Of a stretch of 64,000 nucleotides of DNA, positions 1 through 8,256 are shown piece by piece. The position numbers were made by a program, and so were the translations under genes. The stretch's first letter is position 1; each line of letters begins with the position of its first letter. The notes beneath the pieces were generated by a model. That model was not told where the DNA came from. It saw nothing but the letters and a program-made list of their open reading frames with translations, and did no database searches. This DNA is from Luteimonas salinisoli (lineage in GTDB: Bacteria > Pseudomonadota > Gammaproteobacteria > Xanthomonadales > Xanthomonadaceae): positions 40,596 to 104,595 of the forward strand of contig NZ_JACCKA010000082.1 in assembly GCF_013425525.1 (NCBI RefSeq), given 5' to 3'.

Positions 1-194
1 CCGACCAGCAGGGCGATGGCCTTGTCGTCGAACACGTCGCGCACCAGGCCGTTGCCCTTGTGCACGCGCAGCTGGTTGCCGTTGGCGGTGGCGATGCCGG
101 CCGCGTCCTGGCCGCGGTGCTGCAGCACGGTCAGCCCGTCGTAGAGCGCCGCCGCGACTTCAGTGGTTGCAACGATGCCGATGATGCCGCACAT
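1..194 (-). CDS. purF: Amidophosphoribosyltransferase, N-terminal part (cut by window edge)
   Basis: First enzyme of de novo purine synthesis; it moves glutamine ammonia onto PRPP in the cytoplasm. Only the first 64 codons are present. The start reads MCGIIGI, so Cys2 becomes the N-terminal nucleophile of a class II glutamine amidotransferase once Met is removed, and [11 protein letters not shown] follows as in the family. The ATG is at 194. It lies downstream of dedD and folC on the same strand, the usual gammaproteobacterial neighbourhood, but cvpA, which commonly sits between dedD and purF, is absent. Identification is firm; the rest of the gene is outside the window. Confidence 0.95.
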   Translation of the reverse strand, partial: MCGIIGIVATTEVAAALYDGLTVLQHRGQDAAGIATANGNQLRVHKGNGLVRDVFDDKAIALLV

Positions 195-261
195 GGTGTC
201 CGCCTGTGTTTCGGGAATGGCCGGCCCCTCGCTCCGCGAGGACGTCCGGTCGCTGCGGCCC

Positions 262-286
262 GCGGACCGCCGCCCCGGCGGTCCGC
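262..286. repeat. Perfect hairpin between dedD and purF
   Basis: Perfect 10-bp inverted repeat (GCGGACCGCC and its complement) around the 5-nt loop GCCCC, in the 141-bp gap between the dedD stop and the purF start. No T-run follows on either strand, so a simple intrinsic terminator is unlikely. It lies in the purF leader and could act as an attenuator or processing site, or be a REP-like remnant. Function is inferred only from position. Confidence 0.6.
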
Positions 287-335
287 GCCGGGGCCTGGAC
301 GCGCGCCTTCCGCGGCGCGCGTTATCGCGACGCGC

Positions 336-1283
336 TCAGGGGTGCGAACGCACCATGCCGGCGACGCCGAGCCGGCCCTCGATCCTGGACTTGAGCTGTT
401 CGGCCTCGGCGCGGCTGACGACCGGCCCGGCCTTGACCCGGGTCAGCCTGCCCTTGTCGGTGTCCACCGTGTCGGTGAATGCGCTGAAACCGGCACCGCG
501 CACGCGCTCGCGCAGCGCCTCGGCCTCGGCGGTGCGGCTGAACGCCCCCAGCTGCACTACGAACCCGACGTCGGCAGCGGCCGCGGGCGCGGGGGTCTCC
601 GGTCGCGTCTGCGGTTGCGCGGGCTGCTGCTGAGGAACCTGCTGCTGCGCGACCTGCTGCTGCGGAGACTGCGCCGGCGCAGCGTCGAGCGCCACCACCT
701 GGGCCTCGTTCGGGCGTACCTGGGCGGCGTGCACGCGCACGGCCTCGGCCTCGGCGCGGGTCGCATAGGGCCCGATGAGCACCCGCCACACCGGCTTTCC
801 GGAGACGGTGGCGCGGCTCTGCGTGGCCGGCAGTTCCGCCTCGCGCAGTCGCGCGGCCACGGCGTCGGCGTCGTCGCTGCTGCCGTAGCTGCCGAAGCGG
901 ACCGCATAACCGCCGCCGGCGGTCGTCGCCGGGAGCGCCGGGGACGGTTCCGCCGCCGGCCCGGCATCCGCGGCCTCCGTCCGGCCGGCGGCCAGGTCGG
1001 CGGCGTCGGAACGACGCTCCTCGGCGGTATCGACGGTCGCCAGGCGATCGTCCCCCGACTCCGGGTCCATGCCGACCGCACCGCCGGCGCCGGGTTCGGC
1101 AGGCGCCAGCAGGGGCAGCTCGCGGGTGATGGTGCCGTCCCGCGGCTCGTCGGGCAGCTGCAGCGACAGGTCCGAAGCGCCGCTGTCCGGCGCCGGCCCC
1201 TTGACCAGCATCGGCAGGAAGATCACCGCCAGCGCGGCCAGCACGGCGGCACCGACCAGGCGCTGTTTCAGTCCGGAATCCAT
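336..1283 (-). CDS. dedD: DedD-type SPOR-domain membrane protein
   Basis: About 315 residues. An N-terminal membrane anchor (roughly residues 8-25, LVGAAVLAALAVIFLPMLV) is followed by a long low-complexity Pro/Ala/Gln periplasmic linker and two SPOR modules near the C-terminus, one around YAVRFGSYGSSDDADAV and one around FVVQLGAFSRTAEAEAL. SPOR domains bind denuded septal peptidoglycan, so a role in cell division is expected from the family. Chosen start is ATG 1283 (MDSGLKQRL); an in-frame ATG at 1289 adds two residues. It starts about 58 bp after the folC stop, probably in one operon. Two SPOR copies are more than the single domain of E. coli DedD. Confidence 0.85.
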   Translation of the reverse strand: MDSGLKQRLVGAAVLAALAVIFLPMLVKGPAPDSGASDLSLQLPDEPRDGTITRELPLLAPAEPGAGGAVGMDPESGDDRLATVDTAEERRSDAADLAAGRTEAADAGPAAEPSPALPATTAGGGYAVRFGSYGSSDDADAVAARLREAELPATQSRATVSGKPVWRVLIGPYATRAEAEAVRVHAAQVRPNEAQVVALDAAPAQSPQQQVAQQQVPQQQPAQPQTRPETPAPAAAADVGFVVQLGAFSRTAEAEALRERVRGAGFSAFTDTVDTDKGRLTRVKAGPVVSRAEAEQLKSRIEGRLGVAGMVRSHP

Positions 1284-1313
1284 CGACATCGTCGCGTGCG
1301 GGAAGGCCGCCGA

Positions 1314-1319
1314 ATTATA
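1314..1319 (-). promoter_or_regulatory. Candidate -10 element upstream of dedD
   Basis: Minus-strand TATAAT, a perfect match to the sigma-70 -10 consensus, about 25-30 bp upstream of the dedD start and inside the folC-dedD gap. No convincing -35 hexamer lies 16-18 bp further up. It may give dedD-purF a secondary promoter apart from folC. Confidence 0.4.
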
Positions 1320-1341
1320 CGCCGCATGACGCGACGACTTC

Positions 1342-2619
1342 TTAATGCCGGCCGTGCAGCTTCGCCAGCGCCGCCGCGGCGGTATGGAACGATCCGGCCA
1401 CCAGCACCCGGTCGCCGTGCGCAGCGCTTCCCAGGGCCGCCGCCAGTGCCGCAGCCACGGTGGCGTGGACGCTGCCGCGCGCCGCCGCGGTCCCCGCCAG
1501 GCGGGCGGCGAAGGCGGATCCCTCCTGCCCGCGTGGGCCGGCGTCGGGCAGCCCCGCGAGATACCAGGCGTCCACCGCGTGCTCCAGGGCCGCGACCACG
1601 CCTGCGGCATCCTTGTCCGCGAGCGCGGCGTACACGGCATGGGTGCGTCCGGAAGGGGGCGTGGCGCGCAGCCAGTCCGCGAGCACGCGCGCCGCCTGCG
1701 GGTTGTGGCCGACGTCCACCACGATCTCCACCCCGTCGCGCTGCAGGCGCTGCAGGCGCGCCGGCAGTTCTGCCGAGGCGAGCCCCGCTACGATCGCCGC
1801 CTTCGGCAGGCTGCGCCGCAGCGCGCGCAGCGCCGCGATCGCGGTCGCCGCGTTGCGCCGCTGCACCGCGCCGGGCAGCCGCGGATCGGGCAGATCGACG
1901 GCGTAGCCGACCTCGCGCCAGCGCCAGCCCCCGCCGGCGAGGGGCTCGAACATGAAGTCGCTGCCGGCGCGGATCGCCGAGGCGCCGATCGCATAGGCAT
2001 GGCCGAGCACGCTGGAAGGCGGATCGTCCTCGCCCAGCACCAGCGGTTTCCAGGCGCGGGCGATGCCGGCCTTCTCGTGCCCGATCGCCTCGCGGTCGGC
2101 GCCCAGCCAGTCCTGGTGATCGAGGTCGACCGTGGTGATCACCGCCACGTCGGCGTCGACCAGATTGACGGCGTCGAGGCGTCCGCCGAGCCCGACCTCG
2201 AGGACCGCCAGGTCGAGCCGCTGGCGCGCGAACAGCCATAGCGCCGCCAGGGTGCCGAACTCGAAGTAGGTCAGCGGGACGGCCGGGGCGGCGAGTCGCG
2301 CCGTCTCGATGGCCGCGAACGCCTCGACCAGCGCCGCATCGTCCGCCGGCCGGCCGTCGACGCGCACGCGCTCGTTGTAGTCGAACAGGTGCGGCGAGGT
2401 GTACGCGCCGACCCGCCAGCCCGCGGCGCGCGCGATCGCCTCGATGAAGGCGACGGTGGAGCCCTTGCCGTTGGTGCCGGCCACGGCGATCGTCCGGCGC
2501 GCCGGGCGCCGCAGCCGCAGGCGTTCGGCCACCGCGCGCGCGCGCTCGAGTCCCATCTCGATCTCGCGGGGGTGCTGGCGTTCGATGTGGCCGAGCCAGT
2601 CGGCAAGGGTGCGGGGCAT
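1342..2619 (-). CDS. folC: Bifunctional folylpolyglutamate/dihydrofolate synthase
   Basis: 425 residues, the usual length. It adds glutamate to dihydropteroate and tetrahydrofolate in the cytoplasm. The Mur-ligase type ATP-binding loop VAGTNGKGST is near residue 47, and the SPHLFDYNERVRVDG motif, the ITTVDLDHQDWLG motif and the C-terminal DVGHNPQAAR motif of the family follow in order. The start at 2619 begins MPRTLADWLGHIE, a typical FolC N-terminus. It follows the phosphatase gene by 57 bp and precedes dedD. accD, the common upstream partner of folC, is not here. Confidence 0.95.
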   Translation of the reverse strand: MPRTLADWLGHIERQHPREIEMGLERARAVAERLRLRRPARRTIAVAGTNGKGSTVAFIEAIARAAGWRVGAYTSPHLFDYNERVRVDGRPADDAALVEAFAAIETARLAAPAVPLTYFEFGTLAALWLFARQRLDLAVLEVGLGGRLDAVNLVDADVAVITTVDLDHQDWLGADREAIGHEKAGIARAWKPLVLGEDDPPSSVLGHAYAIGASAIRAGSDFMFEPLAGGGWRWREVGYAVDLPDPRLPGAVQRRNAATAIAALRALRRSLPKAAIVAGLASAELPARLQRLQRDGVEIVVDVGHNPQAARVLADWLRATPPSGRTHAVYAALADKDAAGVVAALEHAVDAWYLAGLPDAGPRGQEGSAFAARLAGTAAARGSVHATVAAALAAALGSAAHGDRVLVAGSFHTAAAALAKLHGRH

Positions 2620-2676
2620 GGCGATCTGCAGTCGTGATGTCGTCGCCGCGGCGCGGACCCCGCGGCTGTCGGGCGC

Positions 2677-3324
2677 CTAGAGCGCCCGATGCACCGCTTC
2701 GCCGAACAGCGGCGTGTGGTGGGCGCAGTCGTTCAGCCGCACCACCTCCAGCGTATCGGCGCTGCCGCCCTCGAGCAGGTTCATGCTGGTCGGGGCCTGG
2801 CGGAAGCTCCACAGCCGCGAGAACGGGATCCCCAGCACATGGCAGAGGATCACCCGGTTGACCGCGTCGTGCGCCACCACCAGCACCGTGGCGTCCGCGC
2901 CGAGCCCCTCGCAGGCGCGTTGCAGCGCCGGCCACGCGCGGTCGAAGACATGCTGCAGCGACTCGCCGCCGTCGGGCATCAGCACGCTGTCCGGCGCGTC
3001 GCGCCAGGCCTGCAGCCGCTCGGGGTCGCGGTCGCGGATCTCGCTGGCGAGCAGGCCCTCCCAACTGCCATGGGCGATCTCGAGCAGCCCCGAGTCGGTT
3101 CGCAGCCGGTCCGCGCGCGCGGGCCCGAGCACCAGTTGCGCGGTGCGCTGCGCACGCGACAGCGGCGAAGCGACCGCGCGGTCGATCGCCAGGTCGCGCA
3201 GGCGCAGGCCCAGCGCCTCGGCCTGGGCCTCGCCGACCGGCGAGAGCGGAATGTCCTCCCGGCCCTGGTAGCGGCCCTCGGCGTTCCATGGGGTCTCGCC
3301 GTGGCGGACCAGCAGAATCCTCAT
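2677..3324 (-). CDS. Histidine phosphatase / phosphoglycerate mutase-like protein
   Basis: 215-residue protein of the histidine phosphatase superfamily. The phosphohistidine motif LLVRHGETPWN starts at residue 4, the catalytic Glu region LLEIAHGSWEG is near residue 80, and the second histidine is in VVAHDAVNR. The family includes cofactor-dependent phosphoglycerate mutases, GpmB-like phosphatases and alpha-ribazole phosphatase (CobC); sequence alone does not pick the substrate. ATG at 3324 directly precedes the conserved core. It is probably the first gene of a folC-dedD-purF transcription unit. Confidence 0.85.
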   Translation of the reverse strand: MRILLVRHGETPWNAEGRYQGREDIPLSPVGEAQAEALGLRLRDLAIDRAVASPLSRAQRTAQLVLGPARADRLRTDSGLLEIAHGSWEGLLASEIRDRDPERLQAWRDAPDSVLMPDGGESLQHVFDRAWPALQRACEGLGADATVLVVAHDAVNRVILCHVLGIPFSRLWSFRQAPTSMNLLEGGSADTLEVVRLNDCAHHTPLFGEAVHRAL

Positions 3325-3882
3325 GTCGTTGCGTCCTCGTGTTCCGGTCGGTGTACGCGCGGCCGACGCCCGCACCCGCGAAAAGGGCACCGAACCGTCG
3401 CGCGCGCCGCGGCCGGCGCAGGGTAGCAGAGCCGGACGTGCGGACCGCTCGGGCCCGTCGGCCGGCGCAGTGGCGGCGCCGCGAACCTCGCCGCACCGGC
3501 GCCGCTCCGGAGGCAGGCCGTCGTCCCCGCCGCCCAGCACCGGTGCCGGCAAGGGTGGCCGCCATCCGTACGCCTGGGGTGGCCGCCGCCGCGCAGGGAA
3601 AACCAGCCTCGCTGTCCATCCGCACGGCCCGCCTGCCGCACGTCGCGGGGAGTATCCCGTCGATGCATTCGTAGCGCCTTCATCTTGAATACTGGAGGCT
3701 GCGCGAAAGCAGGCGGCACTCACCGGAAGGGATAGACGACTCGCCGGGCTTTTCGCTGTCCAGTGACGGGTCTGGGCTTCGGTGCTACCGTCAAACCACG
3801 CACAGTCCACACGCTGGCTGCGCGTACCTGTGCCAGGGAGGGGTCTGGTACGCCGGCTGGCCTCCTCGAGGGCCATTCCGCA
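3325..3882. other. 558-bp gap ahead of the signal cluster, no gene supported
   Basis: This stretch separates the leftward phosphatase gene from the rightward ketosynthase gene. Open frames here are only GC-rich shadows with no recognisable domain. Composition changes within it: the left part is very GC-rich like the housekeeping genes, while from about 3650 it becomes more mixed, like the cluster that follows. It must contain the promoter for the ketosynthase-rpfF operon, but no convincing -35/-10 pair could be fixed. Confidence 0.5.
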
Positions 3883-5127
3883 ATGTCGTTGCAACGCGTC
3901 GCTATCACCGGCTTGGGGATCTTGTCGCCTATCGGGCTGGATGCCGCCCAGGCGCTCGAATCCCTGCGCGCGGGGACGTCCGGTATCCGCCTGATCCAGG
4001 CGCCCCCGATCGCGAAGTCGTTCGCCGCGGGCGTCATCCCGCACTCGTTCGAAGAGCATTTCACCAAGCTCGAGCGCCCCTTCCTCGACCGCTGCCAACA
4101 TCTGGCGATCCTGGCCGCCCGGCAGGCCCTCCAGGAGGCCGGGCTGCCGGAGCAACTCGCGGGCTATGGACAGCGCGCCGGTGTCTATTACGGCAACGTC
4201 AACGGCGGCGCCGCGACGACGGTTGCCTGGACGCGCGATCTCCACGTCGAGGGCAAGGCCGCCTCACGGCCATTCACTGCCATGGCGATCATGGGCAACG
4301 CCGGCGCCGCCCAGGTCGCCATCCGCCACAAGATCCTTGGCCCGGTCATCACCAACGCCAGCGCCTGCGCCTCGTCCGGCGTCGCCATTGGCGAGGCCGG
4401 TCGAGCGATCGCGCACGGGTATGCCGACGTGATCCTCGCGGGAGGGGCGGAGGCCCCCCTGACGGCTGGGGTCTTTGGCACCTTCGACGGTACCCGGGCC
4501 ATGTCGGCCCCCGACCCGGAAGACCCGTCCCGTACCTGCAAACCCTTCTCCACGGCAAGATCGGGGCTGGTCATCGGCGAGGGAGCGGCCTGGCTGGTCC
4601 TGGAGAGCGAGAAGCATGCGCTCGCTCGCGGAGCCAGGATTCATGCTTATCTCACTGGCTACGGCATCTCATCCGACTCGCACCACATCGGCATGCCGGA
4701 GACCAACGGTCAGGTCGCCGCGTTGGAGGCGGTCCTGGCCCATGCCGGGCTGCAACCGTCCGACATCGACTACATCAACGCCCACGCCACCGCGACCCGC
4801 GGAGGCGATAAGATCGAAGCCGAATCGATCAGGCGGGTATTCGGGGCCGATCGCGGAGCCCCCAGGGTCAGTTCGACCAAGGCGGTCCACGGGCACCTGA
4901 TCGGCGCCGCCAGCGCACTGGAACTGTCCCTGACGATCCTGGCGATGAACGACAAGCTTCTTCCCGCCAGCGCCTTCATCGGCGAAGCCGATCCCCAGTG
5001 CGAACTCAATCACGTAGGTCCTCGTCCCGTCCCCGCACAGGACATCCGTCACGCCCTGAGTTTCTCTTGCGGGTTCGGCGGGACGAATGCCGCCCTAGTC
5101 GTTTCAACCAAACCACCAGATCGTTGA
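3883..5127 (+). CDS. FabF-like beta-ketoacyl-ACP synthase in the DSF-type cluster
   Basis: 414 residues, the size of KAS II (FabF). Family function is decarboxylative Claisen condensation of malonyl-ACP with acyl-ACP. The active-site triad sits at positions matching E. coli FabF: Cys162 in NASACASSG, His301 in INAHATATRGGD and His338 in VHGHLIGAA. The second motif is unusual, since FabF-type enzymes normally read NAHGTST. The glycine-rich CGFGGTNAALV loop is at the C-terminus. Start is ATG 3883 (MSLQRVAITGLG); an in-frame GTG at 3763 would add a 40-residue extension with no family similarity. It is followed after 24 bp by the RpfF-type gene on the same strand, so it most likely builds or tailors the acyl chain for that enzyme rather than housekeeping lipids. 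Confidence 0.9.
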   Translation: MSLQRVAITGLGILSPIGLDAAQALESLRAGTSGIRLIQAPPIAKSFAAGVIPHSFEEHFTKLERPFLDRCQHLAILAARQALQEAGLPEQLAGYGQRAGVYYGNVNGGAATTVAWTRDLHVEGKAASRPFTAMAIMGNAGAAQVAIRHKILGPVITNASACASSGVAIGEAGRAIAHGYADVILAGGAEAPLTAGVFGTFDGTRAMSAPDPEDPSRTCKPFSTARSGLVIGEGAAWLVLESEKHALARGARIHAYLTGYGISSDSHHIGMPETNGQVAALEAVLAHAGLQPSDIDYINAHATATRGGDKIEAESIRRVFGADRGAPRVSSTKAVHGHLIGAASALELSLTILAMNDKLLPASAFIGEADPQCELNHVGPRPVPAQDIRHALSFSCGFGGTNAALVVSTKPPDR

Positions 5128-5151
5128 ACCAACGCCCTTAGGAGCTCGAAA

Positions 5152-6054
5152 ATGCACGCCGCCACCCTGCCGTCTGCTCAGCCCTTCAACCGCCCATCGA
5201 CGGGCCGGATCAACGCCGCCATCAGGCGCCTGGCCGAGCCAACGCTCTGGCTGACGGTGAAGCCCGATGCCGCATCCGGCGTCCACAACTTCACTCCGGA
5301 GCTGATCGCCGAATTCCGGCGCACCCTCGACGAAATTTCGTTCGACAGCGCGACTGCCCGCGTCCCGCACGAGTTTCCCCGGTACGCGATCGTCCATTCG
5401 GGCGATCCGAATTATTTCAGTCAGGGCGGGGATCTGTCGTTCTTCCTCTCCTGCATTCTGAAGGGCGATGCGGAGGGTTTGCGAAGGTACTCGAGCAGCT
5501 GCCTGGACGTGCTGCTGAGCTGGTCCTCGGATTTCAAGAGCGAAATGCACACGATTTCGCTGGTGCAGGGGCGCGCCCTTGGCGGCGGATTCGAGATGGC
5601 GCTGAGTTCCGATCACATCATCGCCGAGGAACAGAGCACCTTCGGCTTTCCCGAGATCATGTTCGGCCTGTTCCCCTGCACCGGGGCGATGGGCCTGGTG
5701 AGCGCACGCACGAATCCCCACGTCGCCGAGCGGCTGATGACCGACAAGAAGGTCTATACGGCGGCGCAGCTTCTGGACATGGGGCTGATCGATCAGGTTT
5801 GTCCAACAGGCCAGGGCGAACTTGCGGTTGAGCAGTACATCGGCACCCACGCGAAACGGCGCAAGGCGAGGATGAAGGTCCAGCAGAGCCGCCACCGGAT
5901 GTCGAAAATCGATCCGGAAGAAGGATTGCTGGTGGTCGACGACTGGGTCGAAACGGCGATGTCCCTCAGCCCGGACGAAATCCGCCAGCTGGAAATGCTG
6001 ATCCTCATGCAGCACGGCGAACGCCCGGCGGAACCGAGTCTCAAGGTCGCCTGA
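5152..6054 (+). CDS. rpfF: RpfF-type enoyl-CoA hydratase: DSF-family signal synthase
   Basis: 300-residue crotonase-fold protein that resembles RpfF of Xanthomonas along its length. Family members dehydrate 3-hydroxyacyl-ACP to the cis-2-enoyl form and hydrolyse the thioester, releasing diffusible signal factor fatty acids. The two catalytic glutamates of RpfF (Glu141/Glu161 in X. campestris) have counterparts at Glu148 in ALGGGFEMAL and Glu168 in GFPEIMFGLFP, again 20 residues apart. ISLVQGRALGGGFE and the IIAEE stretch are also RpfF-like. The ribosome site AGGAG is at 5140-5144, 7 nt before ATG 5152. Its stop lies only 8 bp from the stop of the convergent RpfC-type kinase, the same rpfF/rpfC geometry as in Xanthomonas. 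A generic enoyl-CoA hydratase is less likely given the glutamate pair and the partner. Confidence 0.85.
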   Translation: MHAATLPSAQPFNRPSTGRINAAIRRLAEPTLWLTVKPDAASGVHNFTPELIAEFRRTLDEISFDSATARVPHEFPRYAIVHSGDPNYFSQGGDLSFFLSCILKGDAEGLRRYSSSCLDVLLSWSSDFKSEMHTISLVQGRALGGGFEMALSSDHIIAEEQSTFGFPEIMFGLFPCTGAMGLVSARTNPHVAERLMTDKKVYTAAQLLDMGLIDQVCPTGQGELAVEQYIGTHAKRRKARMKVQQSRHRMSKIDPEEGLLVVDDWVETAMSLSPDEIRQLEMLILMQHGERPAEPSLKVA

Positions 6055-6062
6055 CGACCCGA

Positions 6063-8189
6063 TCAATTGTTGACGGCGTGAGGCGGGGCGAAGCCCTGCC
6101 TCACTTCCTCCAATGCCTCGACGGTGTTCTTCAGCGTGTTCTGCAGTTCGGTCTGCCAGCGCGCCGGATCAGAAACCAGAGCATCGTTCGTCAGACCCAT
6201 CATCCGGTCGGCGAGACCCGCCAGGCGCATGCACCCGACACTCAGCGATACTCCCTTCATGGAATGCGCCGAGCGATGCAGCTGCGGCAGATTGCAGGAC
6301 TCGATGGCGCCCCCGAGCTCGATGTCCAATGCCTTGATGTCGGCCAGGGCGTCGCTGATGACGCTGAACAGGAACTCGGGCGTATCCTTGATCTCGCGTA
6401 GCCAGCCGATCTTGTCGTAATCGAGATATTCGACGGGAACCGAGCTGAGCTCGGCGAGCTTCTTCGGCGCCGCCGGAACAGCGGCCCCCACCGGGACGAC
6501 CGCCTCCCCAGGGAAGGCCGATGCGAACGCTTCGCGAATCTTCTCGAACGTCATCGGTTTGTGGATCACGCCGGCGGCGCCCAGATCTTCGAGCAGTTGT
6601 GTCGTGCGCGAAGTGGTGTCGGCCGTCACGAAGAACGTCGGGGCGATATTGATCCTGCTGAACTGGTAGGTCTGGAAAACGGTGGCGCCATCGACGTCGT
6701 CGATGTTGTAGTCGAGGAAGAGGATGTCGAATTCCCTACTGCTCAACTGCAGGATGGCCTCCTGGCCGCTGCTGACGGCCATGACCTCATGGCCGCCCTT
6801 GAGCAACATCTCGCGCATCAGTTCCAGGTTCGTCGTATTGTCGTCGGCGATCAGCACCCGCTTGTTCGATACCAACGCTCCGCGTTGCGCGCGGGCGTCG
6901 GGTTCGGCGGGGACGGCCCGATGATCGATCGGAAACGTCAACTCGAACCAGAAGACGCTTCCCTCGCCCAGAGCGCTGTCCACCTTGAGATCGCCACCCA
7001 TCCCCATGACGAGTTCCCGGGCGATCGCGGAGCCGAGCCCCGTGCCTGGCTGCGTCGGCGAGCGGCCGTCGGCCACCTGATAGAAGGGCTCGAAGATCTT
7101 CTCGTGATGCTCCGGCGCGACGCCGATGCCGGTGTCTTCCACCGCGACCCGGACCCTGTACCCCGAAGCGGTCTGTTCGATCAGACGCATCTTCAATGTC
7201 ACCGAGCCGTGCTCCGTGAACTTCACCGCATTGCCGAACAGATTCGTCAGTACCGCCAGAAGCTCCTGGTAGTGGCCGATGACCGGGGACTTGATGTTCT
7301 CATCGAACTCCAGCGACACCTTCAGGCTCTTGCCTGCCGCGATCGACTCCAGGGACTTGAATGCCCGGGTTGCCGCGTACGCCAGGCTGAACGACTTCGC
7401 GGGTTCCCGACGCTTCCTTCCCTGGGTCTCGAACTTCGACAGCTCGAGCAGCTGATCGATCTCGGCCTCCAGCGTGCCGGCGAGCTGCAGTATGGCCTTG
7501 GACCGCCTGACGGTTTCCGCTTCCGAGGACTCCACTTCCAGCAGCTGGGCGGAGGCGGTGATGCCCGTGAGCGGCGTGCGAAGCTCGTGGCTGACCTTGG
7601 CCAACAGTTGCGATTTGGCGCGACTCTCGTGCTCGGCCAAGGCTTTTGCCGTCTGGATCCTCTGGATGAGGAACGATGCGTACACGGGGACCACGAGCAG
7701 AATGATCATGTACGAGATGGCGAACAGGATCTGCTCCCGCCAGGTCGGCGACACGAAGGCCACGATCGCGAAGCCGAGCAAGGACATCGCCTGGCAGATA
7801 TGCATCGCCTTGGCGCCGATCCTGAATCCGAATCCGAGAACGGTGAACAGGTAGAAGCCGACGAAGATCACCGACGTATCGCCGGCGAACAACAGCCAAG
7901 CGGAGAGGAAAAGCGGGTCGAGAACGGCGGAGACCACGACTTGCTCGCGCAAATCCAGCGGCTTGCGGCGCTGGGCGAAAATGCGCATCGAGGTGGCATA
8001 GACGCCGTACAAGGCCACCAGGGCGATGGCGCCGGCCGCGCTCGCCTCCATCTTGTAGGACGTGAAATAGATGATCGAGATGACCAGCGCCACCAGCATT
8101 CCGAACGTGAGCCGGAAATGCGCCTGCGCGAGGACGTTCTTCTGAAGTTCGTCAGGCGTGTGGTCGTCCATTGCGTCGAACCGCTTCAT
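6063..8189 (-). CDS. rpfC: RpfC-type hybrid sensor histidine kinase (HK-REC-HPt)
   Basis: 708-residue membrane sensor kinase. Order: a short cytoplasmic N-terminus, about five or six membrane segments within residues 27-177 with little periplasmic sequence, a dimerisation/phosphoacceptor helix with His201 in VSHELRTPL, the ATPase domain (GNAVKF, DTGIG, GTGLG), a receiver domain with Asp449-Asp450, phosphoacceptor Asp493 and Lys544, and a C-terminal HPt domain with His642 in AHSMKG. This full series is that of RpfC, the DSF receptor. Start taken at ATG 8189 (MKRFDAMDD); ATG 8171 is an alternative and neither has a clear ribosome site. The response regulator RpfG (HD-GYP) is not encoded nearby, so output must go through a distant regulator. 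Confidence 0.85.
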   Translation of the reverse strand: MKRFDAMDDHTPDELQKNVLAQAHFRLTFGMLVALVISIIYFTSYKMEASAAGAIALVALYGVYATSMRIFAQRRKPLDLREQVVVSAVLDPLFLSAWLLFAGDTSVIFVGFYLFTVLGFGFRIGAKAMHICQAMSLLGFAIVAFVSPTWREQILFAISYMIILLVVPVYASFLIQRIQTAKALAEHESRAKSQLLAKVSHELRTPLTGITASAQLLEVESSEAETVRRSKAILQLAGTLEAEIDQLLELSKFETQGRKRREPAKSFSLAYAATRAFKSLESIAAGKSLKVSLEFDENIKSPVIGHYQELLAVLTNLFGNAVKFTEHGSVTLKMRLIEQTASGYRVRVAVEDTGIGVAPEHHEKIFEPFYQVADGRSPTQPGTGLGSAIARELVMGMGGDLKVDSALGEGSVFWFELTFPIDHRAVPAEPDARAQRGALVSNKRVLIADDNTTNLELMREMLLKGGHEVMAVSSGQEAILQLSSREFDILFLDYNIDDVDGATVFQTYQFSRINIAPTFFVTADTTSRTTQLLEDLGAAGVIHKPMTFEKIREAFASAFPGEAVVPVGAAVPAAPKKLAELSSVPVEYLDYDKIGWLREIKDTPEFLFSVISDALADIKALDIELGGAIESCNLPQLHRSAHSMKGVSLSVGCMRLAGLADRMMGLTNDALVSDPARWQTELQNTLKNTVEALEEVRQGFAPPHAVNN

Positions 8190-8256
8190 CGGCAAACCCG
8201 CTCAGGCTATACGGTGGATATGCAAGAATTGGGCCACCACGCCCCCGGACTCTCCT
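8190..8256. promoter_or_regulatory. Divergent rpfC-type kinase / acyl carrier protein promoter region
   Basis: Only 67 bp separate the kinase start and the carrier-protein start, so both promoters must lie here or within the coding ends. On the minus strand a TATAGC box is at 8207-8212, about 18 bp upstream of the kinase ATG, too close to leave more than a very short leader. No clear operator is seen. Confidence 0.3.

Noticed and set aside
3883..6054. Ketosynthase plus crotonase plus ACP as a polyketide beta-branching (HMG-synthase) cassette
   Set aside because: No HMG-CoA synthase-like gene or polyketide synthase is present, the ketosynthase keeps its active Cys (decarboxylating KS of those cassettes usually has Ser), and the crotonase has the RpfF glutamate pair and an RpfC-like partner.
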